From Paragonimus skrjabini miyazakii (lineage: Eukaryota; Platyhelminthes; Trematoda; Plagiorchiida; Troglotrematidae): a stretch of 64,000 nt of DNA. Under the pieces are notes generated by a model that made no database searches, was not told the DNA's origin, and worked only from the letters and a program-made list of their open reading frames with translations. Of the stretch, positions 12,026-24,400 are shown piece after piece (within the stretch, counting starts at the first letter, position 1; every line of letters starts with the position of its first letter). The stretch spans positions 25,984 through 89,983 of the forward strand of contig JTDE01002134.1 in assembly GCA_014338405.1 (NCBI GenBank), in the 5' to 3' direction. The translations under genes were made by a program, and so were the position numbers.

Positions 12026-13349
12026 GATATCAAGTCTATATGGAATCCCCCACTACATACCAGTAAACAAAGACTGTGGTTTATTGGATATCTTTTCCCT
12101 ACATAATGATCATTTTGTGAGCGTCAACTTTTCGCTGTTTGAAAGAAATTGATAAGTGGTTGTGTTTGGCGGCTTTTCGTAATATTTGGGATGGACTGTA
12201 TTTGTTACATATAGTTCAAAAACTCTTACAACATAGCGACTAAATGTTTTCATGGTATCTTTTATCATTATATTGCGTGCCGGGATCTATTTGGTGATGA
12301 AATGGTAGTGTTTGTTATCTGATTGATCAAAAACAGCATACACTAGGATTTTAAGTGTTATGACATTTTATTAAATGGGTTGTACATGAACTTGAAAGAA
12401 CAGGGAACATCGATGGTTAGGGAAAAACGTTATAATATTCTGAACATGAGAAAAGATTGTGTGTTGATTGAAATTTAACATGAAGGTGGCATTCGAATCA
12501 CTCATGTGATATCACTTTCGGTTCCATGCAGACTCATCACGTTCGTCCATAATCCATTGGGCTCCCCTGTTGATTGCAGTGTTTTTGTTCATCTAGATGA
12601 TGGTGAAATAGTGAAAGATTTTAACATATCAGTCAGATCTATTTAACTTCAGTATCGGGAATACTGAATTACCGATGTGAGTGGTTTATGCGAAACAACA
12701 GATAGCTCACTGATCATACAATCGATTGAGGTCAATACAGGACCGAACAAGTTTAATTGGCATAGGTCTTGAGCAAACATATCTTTAAAAAACTAAATAT
12801 ATTTCCGATACCTTGCATTCAAAACCTTCTAGAGTATTCTTAAGGAAGAGTAAAATGAGTGACGTCTTCAATCTGCTGCACTAAAATACTTATCACTCTC
12901 CTAAAACTCTTGATTACAATGGGTGCAGCTCACAAGTGATCGGAACTATCACATTTTCCAAGTGTGTTACTGAATCCCCAGTACGCGCTCTGACGTATTT
13001 AGTGATGGCAGAGAAATCGCGAACAACCCAACAGTAATAAAGATATTTGCGTATTTTTCATGATTCTGTCAACAGGGAATAAGTGAATAAGTTGCGTTAG
13101 ATTTAGTGGTTTCCATTTCTTGTTAGCCATAGCCATTAAAAAAGAAGATGGCAAATAATTAATCAGTTATGCTTGTTGCTCATTCATAACCCAGTTCATA
13201 GGTCATTGCAGATGGGAAACGCATCTGCAGCAGATGTGCATGACGTTCGCATGCCTCAAGATCCCAAATTACGGTCATCTTGTGGACTATGTTTGTATAA
13301 TTAGTACCTGTTTATCAATCTTAATTCATTTTTTAAAATCATTTTTCTT
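12026..13349. other. No gene recognised
   Basis: AT-rich spacer between the hammerhead SINE and the dispersed repeat. I see no exon, RNA gene or clear repeat in it. Confidence 0.4.
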
Positions 13350-13755
13350 AAGTATTCTTCCGCGGGCTGGGGCGCTCGCTAATCACCGGTTCGGTGGCTT
13401 GAGAGGTTAGGTAAGATGGCGGATAACCGGGTTCAGTGGCGTGGATGTTGTCGTTGTTTGTCCGAGTTGTCTGTAAAGTGAGTGTACTTAACAACGCGAG
13501 GCAGTGAAAGCCGTAAGGAAGCTGTCTTGTAGATGACGCCTTGCTTTCACTTACAGCTCTGCTGTTTGTTTTGCTAGATGTGGGCAAGTTGATGTTGTAT
13601 GTTTGAATATAGATGCAGTTGTTACGTCCCCTCTCATTTCCCTTCTTTTTATCTTCCCACTTCCTATACAAGGTTTGTTTTTCCTCTTGGTCGTGTGATA
13701 GTTAAGCATCAGTGTGAATCACTGATGTATTGCTGTCTAGGATTATGATGAATCT
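13350..13755 (+). repeat. Dispersed repeat, copy 2
   Basis: Its right 130 nt match 20-155 in the same orientation. The left part is GC-richer than its surroundings (gctggggcgctcgctaatca, ggataaccgggttcagtggc) and gives an open frame on the minus strand with HATEPGYPPSYLTSQATEP. I take this as repeat sequence, not a host gene. The class is undetermined. Confidence 0.6.
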
Positions 13756-15318
13756 GCAGTTATAGTCCAACTCGGCGGTTACAACTAGCAAAGTGATCAC
13801 GTGCTTGTAGTAAATTTAAACCATCATCCTCTAGCGACTTTTGTCAAAAAACTTACAAAGCATGATCGACTTTACGCTTCCTGGACGTTTTAGTAAACAG
13901 TTTCTGATCAGAGAGTCCGAAAGCATCAAAAGCCTGCCTATTATCAGACGTGTTGCTAGTTGGATAAATAAATGTTTAATAGGTGCTGACGGAACCTATC
14001 CAGTTTGATTAAAATTGGTTAACTGTCAGTTTTTGGTTGCAAGGCACTGTTTTTGGTTCCTTTTGGTGTTCCAAAATTCCTTGATAAATAATATTTACTC
14101 AAAACAGTTCAACATTACGAAAATCTGTATTTAGTCATCTGACTACGGTATGGAAAAAGAGGTTTTGTTAAGTACGTATTATCGCTCTTCCACTGTGTGT
14201 GACGGCTATTTTCAGACAGCAAAAGCTTTCACCTTCGTGTTCAATTAAAAACAATTTGATGAATGTGAAAAACTTTGAACGGCTAACATAGATAATAGGT
14301 GGCAGTCACATATCATTGTTCAGTCAGCTATTTGAAAGCTATCTTGCGTGCATAATTGGGTGTGAAGTAAACAATCTCATGGTTTCGATTTGTTATTAAT
14401 TGGCAGCACACTTGTGGTTTAATTTTGAACAACACTCAGCAGTATTGTAGATTCTCATCCGCAACAGGAGGACAAATCCATGTGTACAAGTCTATCGGCC
14501 ATATCTTGTGGAGAATGTAGAGCTTAGGAAGAAAGTACAGCGTGAGGTCAGAAGGCTGTTTTAACACCTCCATCAGTTTTTACTCGAAAAGGTTTCCAAA
14601 ACTAGGTCAACTCCTCACCCAATATCAATCTGCAAGAGACCCTTTTACTCCGATCTAGATATATGGTATATCATCTTTCGCAATATGTTAAGCACATTTT
14701 TACGCTTAGCTAAGATCTCGGTCGACTAAGTTACCTGTTAAGGCGGCAACACCATATGTGTAATCAAGAATGCAGACACCCTTCTATTAGTGTTATTCGA
14801 CATAAAGCTATCATAATTATCTTTCTAATAAATGATATTGAAAGAAGACTTTAGCTCCATATCCGTGGTGGACTTCAAGTCTTTAAGAGGTATGATCATC
14901 TTGATTGCTGGTAATTTTAGTGAGACCTCTCATATCAACGATAACATATTATCACCTATTCGGGTGCGCATGCTTACTACTTCAATACGCAAACCTGAGC
15001 ATACTTTTTGAATACATTTCCGATTATTATCTTTTACACGCTTGTCAACCTTAGCATTTTTAAACCAAACACAGTGTCATTTTGAAGAACCATCAAACAT
15101 AGATAAATTTGTATTATCATTGCAACCTTCTCCACAGCTAACGGAAATCATAACGGAACAGAGGAAAAGTGATTTCTTATGAACTGGATCAAACTGTGAG
15201 TTTACGTTGAACAAAACAGTGCAGCTGACTATGAGTTAACGTAACAAAATAACCCAGATTTGAGTCCAGAATACACAACAGCAACCTGTGGGATGAAGCT
15301 AACAATATGATAACTTAC
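13756..15318. other. Region 3' of TPH exon k
   Basis: Expected to hold the TPH stop codon (if a last exon exists), 3'UTR and polyadenylation site on the minus strand. If exon k is read through its donor, the stop is at 15229. No AATAAA on the minus strand could be tied to the gene. Confidence 0.4.
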
Positions 15319-15469
15319 TCGATCTAGTGAATGTACGATTACGGACAAGTTACTGTTGAGATCAGAAAGCACGCTGTGTAATGAGGTCAGGCTGTCCACT
15401 GGTCTGATGGTTTCAGTATATGGATCATAGACCACGTCAAATGGACGCTTAATTGTTCGTGCAAAATGT
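15319..15469 (-). CDS. TPH: TPH exon k: C-terminal region
   Basis: 151 nt, acceptor tgctttcag, ending CGA/gtaagt. It encodes HFARTIKRPFDVVYDPYTET and 30 further residues rich in Leu/Ser, ending VIVHSLDR, as expected for the tetramerisation helix. If the donor is used, one more small exon lies further left (not found). If not, the frame continues for 29 residues to a stop at 15229. Confidence 0.9.
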
Positions 15470-18400
15470 CTGAAAGCAGAGTGAAGTGTAAAGATCCAGT
15501 GTTTACATTTGTTCTTTGAAACGTATCGATACAGGTTTTTATTAAACTGCTATTATTTTTCTCCACAAATTTGCCTTCTCACTTTAAAGAAACTGAGGCA
15601 CATGCACGTGGTGTGATCAAACCTGACTAGCAATTTCAGTTTTTACACCCAGTGATTGATCAGTTAGTAAATCTTGTTTGACATACTGGAATCAGCATAA
15701 CTCTTTTCAGATGTTCTACTTGATTATATTGAACACGTGAAGTCTAACTTCAACGCATAATTACAGTGTGCCCATCTCTACAGTTTGTCGCCAGGTGATT
15801 TATGGAATATGCATGCAATCAGTTTTCCTACTCCACAAAGGCTACTGGGCATATTGACAATTTATGAAACAGAGATGAATAAAGGAAACCGTGAAAAAAA
15901 TGGAACACATGTTAGGAATTGATGCACGGTCATTAAGGCACGTATTAAATAAATATTGCCCATCTGGTTCGAGTTAATTTAGTGGCTTTGTCTTAATTTT
16001 GAAAGGGATTAATAATAAACCATTACAAAACAAAGTAGTAGATCAACAAAAAATTCTATATAGGTTTATATAAGTGTATAACATAAGGATGGTTGTCGTA
16101 AACTTTTAACGCAAAATTTGTTAGATAACTTCTTGCCCCAATAAAGAATTGTGGGACAGGATGTCATTGTAATTTTCCTTCAATTGTTCTATGTTGTTGA
16201 ATAAACCGACCGCTTTAAACTTGTGTGGTGTAACTTTTGCCGCAAAGGAAATTAGAGAGCGGAAAGTTTCCTCTGCTCACTTTAGAGTAAATGTAAAACT
16301 CTGGTCAAAACCAGAGGAAGATTGATCATTTTCTTTAATATTATTACGATTCTTAAAACATAAGGTATCACAAGAAGTTTTAAACAGGAGTGTGCAAGAT
16401 GTACACTACAGCCTATTCATTGGAAAATGTGTCACCACGTACGTAAAACCTCATTCGTTGACGTTACTAGACCATTCTAAATTTACATGGAAGTATCATC
16501 GTGCTCAGTGGCACGTTGCCTCTGATGTTTTACACTAAAATATAGCGTGGTTTTGTCAGTGTCTGTCTAGAAGCAATCATTAATTACTGCAGCGCATCTC
16601 AAGATTAACATGACAATTTGTCATGTCTGTCAGTGGTTTACCTCTTTGAATTAATAGCCACCATTGGCAGTTCTAAGAGACGTTCACTTCGAAGCCTCAT
16701 TTCCCGCGTTAACCACCTGTCTACGTAAATTACACTTTCACGTGGACAAGTGATATGTATTCTCTGATGGAATCGTGTCTGGGAGTATTATCAGCAGGCA
16801 AACTATTGTGTACACACAAGAATGATCTCGTTAGCTCAATTTATTTGCTAAACATATGGAAATGACTACAAGTATAGTTCTGAATGCTATTTGTTTGTAT
16901 GAATATGGTACATCCAACCCGTTAAATGTGTTGACTCAATTTTGGGACCACAGTGTAAGCACACACTTTGGCTACAAAATTCAAAAATCAAAACTTCGAA
17001 AACGAACTCATTGTCTGAACTTAAAAGTGAAATATCTGAGACCACGTTGCTTCCAACTGTTGCGTTAAAATAATTTTTACGGAATGCATAAATACACTTC
17101 TTTAATAGTTCGATAGTCTCTGACAATAAAGGATAGGTTTACTAAGAAAAACGTTTGCAAATAAACTATTTTTCGAAAGACTGTTAGCACGGACTAACGG
17201 TTCTATTTACATATTTAGATTGTTCCTATCCTTCGTTTGGTAACCACAAAAGCATAAGCAGATCAACTGCATATCACGCCATGACTTGTAGCTACTTGAT
17301 TCTTGATCAAGTATTTCGCTATCTTGCAAATACCATTACTTGTCCTGCATTATTTGTGAACTCTTGGTGAATTTGTGGTATCTAATGATGTTTATTTGTC
17401 GCATAAGTCACAAGTTGAATAGTTAGAACATTAAAGACTTCCGGCAATAAACAGCAATTAATAAGCAACACAGATATGCATCCTCAAATCATATAGTAGA
17501 TTTTTGTCTACATTCGATCATCACACATCACTAGTCGAATTTTAATTTGCTTGTCTACTGGAGCATGTTCAACTAAATATATGAGATTCAGCAGTGATAT
17601 AAAAATGATATGGCCTAATGAACCGGCTAAGAAAACAGTCACTCTACTAACCGAGATTCAGTATTTATCATTAACGAAAGAGTCTGCATCTGCCTAGGTG
17701 GTATTTAATTTTCAGTCAAGAATAGGTTCTCAATAACGTGAAACCTTTCGTTTTAGAGCCGACCTAATTTATATCCAAAAAAGATGATTGCGTAACTGTT
17801 CCCAGAAGTGTAGTGTTTGCTACAGAAATCCAGCAAACATCACACATTGTCTTAAATTGAACATTAAAAGCAAACGACAAAATAAAATATTTTTTAATTC
17901 GTGTTGGGATGTTTCACGCTTCTTTATCCCTGTAGCTACTAGCACTACAAACAGTAAACTCTATTATGAACAGACTAACTGGTATGATACTGAGAGGCTC
18001 AGCCAACACATCAGACTTTATCTGGTAAGACCAGACGTCGTAAAAAGTGCTCCCATGTGCATATAAATATAAATAAATGAGGTGTTCGCGGAGTTATTAT
18101 TAACACGATTAATCCGATCAAGCTTCAAAAACAAATCCGCAGTAAAGCTTGCAGGCAGTGTATATATAGGGTGTTACGGGTTTGACAATTTTAGAATTTT
18201 TGAATCGCTCCTCACAACCCTCATTGGTTAAATGTCACGTGTGCTAAGCATGTATTACACAACATAACATACAATGAATGGTCTAACTGATAATGATAAC
18301 GCACTGACTGAGACTTATCTAACTAACAAGAAACTTGTGAACAAACAGCGGTAATAGTACAGACCCGAAACTTGAACCTCAGGTTTGATTACAATGCTAA

Positions 18401-21400
18401 CACTTCGTCTGAAACTGTGTGTTTATGTTCTGCGTTTTCTTTAGGATCGGTACAATCAGGAACGCAGGCGATCCGATAAGATGATTGTCAACGGCGAAGT
18501 CTCATGGAGTAAACTTGAAACTTGAGCGCATTTCTCTGGATTGAATTTTGGTATTGGACATGTTTGTGAAACAGGTAGTGGCTTACACTGCACCGACTTT
18601 GGTGACCGGAGTACGGAGTCATTTTGACAGACAGATAGAGAGACAGACACAAGAAAGGCGCTGTCAACGATTTTCTATCAGACTGAGAGCATACGGGTAA
18701 ATAATAGCAGCAACTGATTTATTTTTATCGTTAAAAAAATAACAGTCTAAAAATCAGTCAACTAACTGCAAAGTTTCTGACGAATCGTAGTGAACATAGT
18801 AATGAGTGAAGTGAGGATGAACAATTATTTTCGAACTCGCCTCATTTTTTCTGTTGCTTCTTCAAAAGTAGATGTTTCAAAATACCCTTTCTGAAATGTT
18901 GTCACCATGCATTCTTCTTTCATGACTTCCGTTGGGACAAACGGTTTGATTACTGCCTTGTCACTTAACGCATACTTCAGAAATGAAAATTGAAACAGCA
19001 TATAAGATCACAATTCATAGTATACGTGATTGAATTTTGTAACAAGATAGAAATTATCTAATTCCTTATAAAATGTTTTCGAATTTCTTTTTATCACAAG
19101 AACGGATCAGTTTAATATCAGTTCACATTCCCTTCTGTTTAACTGAGTTTCAGGTGGCAGCCCAAAGCCATTGTTGGGTGTTGGTCAGAATATCTAAATG
19201 ACTGTCATCAGAGCTACATCTATTCGTGACAACCTGACGGCCAGAAGAAATTTGAGTCCAGTAGTTTACGTTTCTGGCTAACTTTGTGGTATAACATTAA
19301 CAGGTTATGAGGATTTTTATCAGTTTTCCTTGTCAAGAAAATGTAATGCTTCTATCTCTTCGGATCCATTCAAGAATGCCTAACTGTTGGTTATCATATC
19401 TAGAGTGCTTGGTGTGTCGTCCAGCCAACGGAGAAATATGTAAAAACGGCTAGTTGGAATTGCTGGCTCACAGTTTTGAGTCCAACATGGTGTTAGGGAT
19501 TATAAAATCTGTCATTGTACAAAGCTTGCCAATTTTCAGCGTAGACGTTTCAAGACACCTATACACATACCAGGCCTTAGCCCAACAAAATAATAGAAGA
19601 CTTGCTTTCAGTTCCGAGATTGATGAAAGCAGTCCGGCTCCATAAGCGCGAAGTTGTCCGTTTTGTCGACACAACCCGAATTCGATGGTGAAGAAGTAGC
19701 ACTAGGAAATGTTTCGAAAATTACTTTTTTACTCAGCACAAATTGTTTTGCAAACAAAAATTCAATTGACTGTCAGATAAAAGCTCACTCACAAAAGTCC
19801 TAGGAAGTCACTATTTTACTCTCAGTGTCCACTCATCACAGACTATGCACACTCACTTGGATATGACAGATATAGTCAATTGGATATAGTTAGTTGGATT
19901 AAACCTGTGATGGATACTGGCATGTTTGTCGCCCTGCAGTCTAATTTGTTTGCACTCATCTCTCGCCGTTATTAATTTAGATGATTTTCTTAATACCTTT
20001 CACTACGTGGTTAGTAAATCAGGTTTCATGGCTTCGCTCACCTTGACAGCTTATCTGGAGCACTGTACACTAGTAGATGAAAAATTGACAACTCAATCAA
20101 TATGAATCTTCTTTGAAATTTCCAATCTTTCTATTTAATGATGATGAATTGTCCCTGCAATTCTCGTGCTAAGTCTTTGAGCCACAAACTATCTACAGTG
20201 CTGGACTGGGTGGGGTGAAGTGATAGACGATCACATAGGCGGCACTCAACAAGACCACGTGACTGGTTGTCCCCAGAATCAGTTGATAATGATCAGAATA
20301 AAGTTGGGAGGCAGATAAACTGACCAAGTAGACAAGGCAAATCACGCATTCCCATGCAGTTGAAATTGTGCAAATCAGCAGGTAGGATAAAATGTCATCT
20401 GTTTAAAAAATAGCTGAAATATTTTGGTTAACAGATCTAGAAACTCAGAGCGTCGGGTGAATGGTTCAGCATTATTCCAATCAGTCAATCAGCTTGCATT
20501 TGTTCGTCGAGAGCCGGTAGGCTTTGGGTCCATCTGATCAGTAGTTATGCAGTTGCATACAGACTCCCTCATTACCTGATTTGTTCTAATGCCATGATTG
20601 ACCTATACGCTCAATCCATCTGACTTGCTACCCGTTTTGGTTGCCTTTCTTATTAATAGCCCGCAATATATATTTAGATCCTCTGCGGTCTATGTTTCGA
20701 TGCACTCCCATCAAAATTTGGTGCTACCGTGTTCTTCCTCTTCGTCTCCTGGTAGGAAGTCGAGGTGCACCATTACTTACGTATATGTAACGGGGACAAT
20801 AAAACAAATATATTTCTATATCCGCTCTGTGCGAGGTGGATATTCCACAAAATGGCATGTAAAAATGTAACAAAATGCGAGTAACAGCCGCTTACTTTTT
20901 GTGTAAGGTTTAGGCTGAGTAAACTGTGATAATGCAAGAAGCCTTTTTGTCCAACAGAATGTGTTACTGGAATTCAAACCATCACGCACAGAATGCTGCT
21001 TTGCCTTCAGACGATAAAGTAGTTTACCCGTTTTCAAAAACCAACACAATACACAGGTCTGCAATCTACAGGTGCTTTTTGTAGTTCACATCAGTTATAG
21101 AATTTTAACTCGGGTTTTAAGCTTGCAAGTTAACTTTATACTAACGCCTCGCTGGATCTAAAATAAGCAATTGATTTTTATCTCCTAATATTGATTGCAA
21201 CGGATACTGCATAATACTATGGGTGCACCATACGTTTGAAGGGTGATAAACTGACTGATCTGTTGATTTCTACTAGACTTCGTGGTCAAACTGAACCCGT
21301 TAAACGTTTAGTTCTTGACACTCCGATGAGTAGCCTATGAATAAGTCCGTCACAGACTGATTGCTACAGGCATTTTGTATTGGTAGATATTCTCGTTGGT

Positions 21401-24400
21401 ACACTTCAAAAGGTATACCAGCTTGAATGTTTGCTTGTAAATCATTAGAAGTTAGTTAACACGAACACCACTCACATTTGACGGTAGCTTTCATACGTAA
21501 ACGAGATTTTCAGTGGATTCCTCAGAAAAGCGGTTTAACAAAGTTTTACGCTAGGTAACGTTACTCAGTTATACGTACACTCACCATAATAAGGAGTCCA
21601 CCCTGAATACTTGCTTAACAGGTAACCGGGTAGATCAATACACCGATGGCCCCACCTTAAGCGGAAGCAAATCGTTCTCCACAAACGCTCAGCCAAGTTG
21701 GATTGCTTGAGCGTTTCAAAAGAAAACATTAATTTTTCTGTTGATTTCGATGAATGGCTCCTTAAAGCATCAAGTCTTAAGTAAAAAAAATCCCACGGTC
21801 AAAAACGAGCGGGTTTAAGTTTATATCGACCAGACCTTCTGGTATTCACATAATTCATGAGAAAGTCACGGCCTGAAGGGAGCTGAGAAGAAGCACACAC
21901 ATCTGAATACATGTTGGACGGTTTGAAAACAAAAGCACATCCGTAGTGTTTCGACGATATAGCAACTGTGAAAGACAAGCCTTAGACTGGTGAACGGAAT
22001 GGAAACACATCTATTGTCCATATCCCATAAAGCAATCACAGTAGACAATTGCTGGCTAGCATTAACAGTGAGATGTCAACTTTATCTATGTACTACCGCA
22101 CTGATTCGGCCGGTCCCATTATCTTAGAAATCTGTCCAGTCTCCCAAATGGACCTTCGTGCCTGCATTTGAATTTAACTACCGTTGACGCTGTTACACAA
22201 AACGATAGCACGTTGTTTCAGATTGAACACACTTAAAAAAGCGTTCTCCGCAAACCAAACAGTCAAACTGATGATCTCGTTATGGCGAGCCACCATTGGG
22301 AGGAGTAGTTTTGTTAAGCAAAGTTAGTTTTCCTTGAGGACTGTTGCAGATTATATGAGATTCCATGTGCTAAAACCATCTCCTATCTGATATGCATGTA
22401 GCTGATTAAGAACTGCCTCACCGTGCGCAATCTTCCTCGGCGAGATAAGAAACAGTGGTTTAATCCACTATGTGGATCATCTCAATAAGTTTAATGTCCT
22501 TCAGAAAATCAAAACTACAAGCTCGGTCCAAATGAGACCAACCAAATAGCATGGTCAGTAACGCAAGCACGGCAAAAGCATTCTGCAGCATTGATGCACT
22601 ACTACGGGCCAAGTTTGTGACCTGAGACAATCGTGCCTTAGTAGCGCCTGCATGTAATGCTACCAGTTATGTGGCCTCATAAAATATAATCCTTGCAGTT
22701 CGAATGACAGATGTACCCCAGTTTACATTTACTTGTTTGAAACAATTTGCACTATGTGCCTAAATTCACGTGTTCTCAGCATATTTGAGCAGCGAGAAAG
22801 TGGCACGCTGGGTGATTTTGTGCACAGCTGAAGGGGAGTTCAGGCCACCATGCGGAACCGTGCGGCACCACGCTAATCGCCCAATACCAAACTGAAAAAC
22901 GACCAGTCGTTTTAAGATTATACTGGCGAACTTGATAATACATACAAACATTAATAGTTTGCACCTAGTTTCCATGAGCAGTCCACGAAAGCCACATAAT
23001 TTGTAATATAGTGATAAATTTCTGGCTACTTTTAATTTGTTACGGGAAAAAGTTGCTTTACTTTTAATTTGTTAGTAATGTGGACTGAACTGCAACCTGT
23101 TTTACTAACACCGTAAGCGTTGACTTTAGGATCGGAATTGGTCAGGAAAAGTAATTCCAGTCAAGTTGCGATTGAACACTATTTTATTAACAAGTGACCA
23201 CCCATAGTTATGTCAAATTGGAAACGAAAGCACACTTACTGTGGCAAGTTTCTTCACTTCCTCGTCATTGACACCAAGTGAAGCGAGTCCGATTTCGTGT
23301 GAGAAACGAGCAAATTTGGGGTCAGCGAGCATAGGCATGTGGCCAAGCAGCTCATGACAACAGTCGCTAAAATACCGTAAAATATTCGTGCATTGTAAAA
23401 CTAAGAGCCGTTTTTAAAGAAAGGGCTAACATAGCGGACATTCTTAAATGTAAACAGACAGATTGTTTCATGGTAAGTAAATTTATTACTTGACCTAAAG
23501 GATTTTAGTATGGAAATATGCTAATTTTCAAAAGCGGTCGAAATCCTACCATAAAGTACTTTTAGCCTCACAGATAATCGATCCACGTATATGACGTTTC
23601 CTACAGTTATCACAGTTTGGCTTAATATTCAGTTCCTATAGGACAGGTATAAGAATACATCAGGCATATTTGTCGTTGGAATTTTACTTGCTGTACTACT
23701 CGAGTTTCAACCTAACTAATTTTGACATTATTCACTATCACCAGCCCATTAAAGTTTGACTTCATTTTCGTTAGCAGTACTCATATATCTCGCATTTTCA
23801 TTCGACTCGATTCGTGCCCATTACTATTGTGGGTCCTGATCATGCAAATTATGCCAACTTTTGTACGGTACAACTGATTCGTTCTACTTGGTACGACACG
23901 CTTAGTTTGACCGTGGGCCAATACCAGAATGTATTTTATGATCGTGTTACGATCGGGATTTGAACCCCAATCCATAAACACGTTAAACAACGTTATTGGA
24001 CATCTCATCATTCATCTCATATTAGGCACGGCATGGTTCTCATAGACAAATGCTTTGACATATTCACCCATGCATAACGACCGAACTGTTCAACCGCTAT
24101 GATAGGAGACTGAAACAGCTGTGTTAATGAATGCACGTTTCCAGTCGTTTTTGTGGTCGAAGACGTCATTCAAGTAGTTGAGCATAGTATGAATAGCTGA
24201 CCAGCGTAAGGTGGATAAGTAAGTGACATGGATGTAGTGTGGACCTCAAACTCTTTTCAAAACGTACTAAGTGAAAAGTTTCTCTTAGTAAAAAAGCTAC
24301 GAATAGCTGTTTGTTGTGTTTACTTTATCAAAAACAAGCAAATTATTTGTCAACTATAAGTGTTGCAAAAATTCTTACAGTCTACAAGTAAACATTATCC

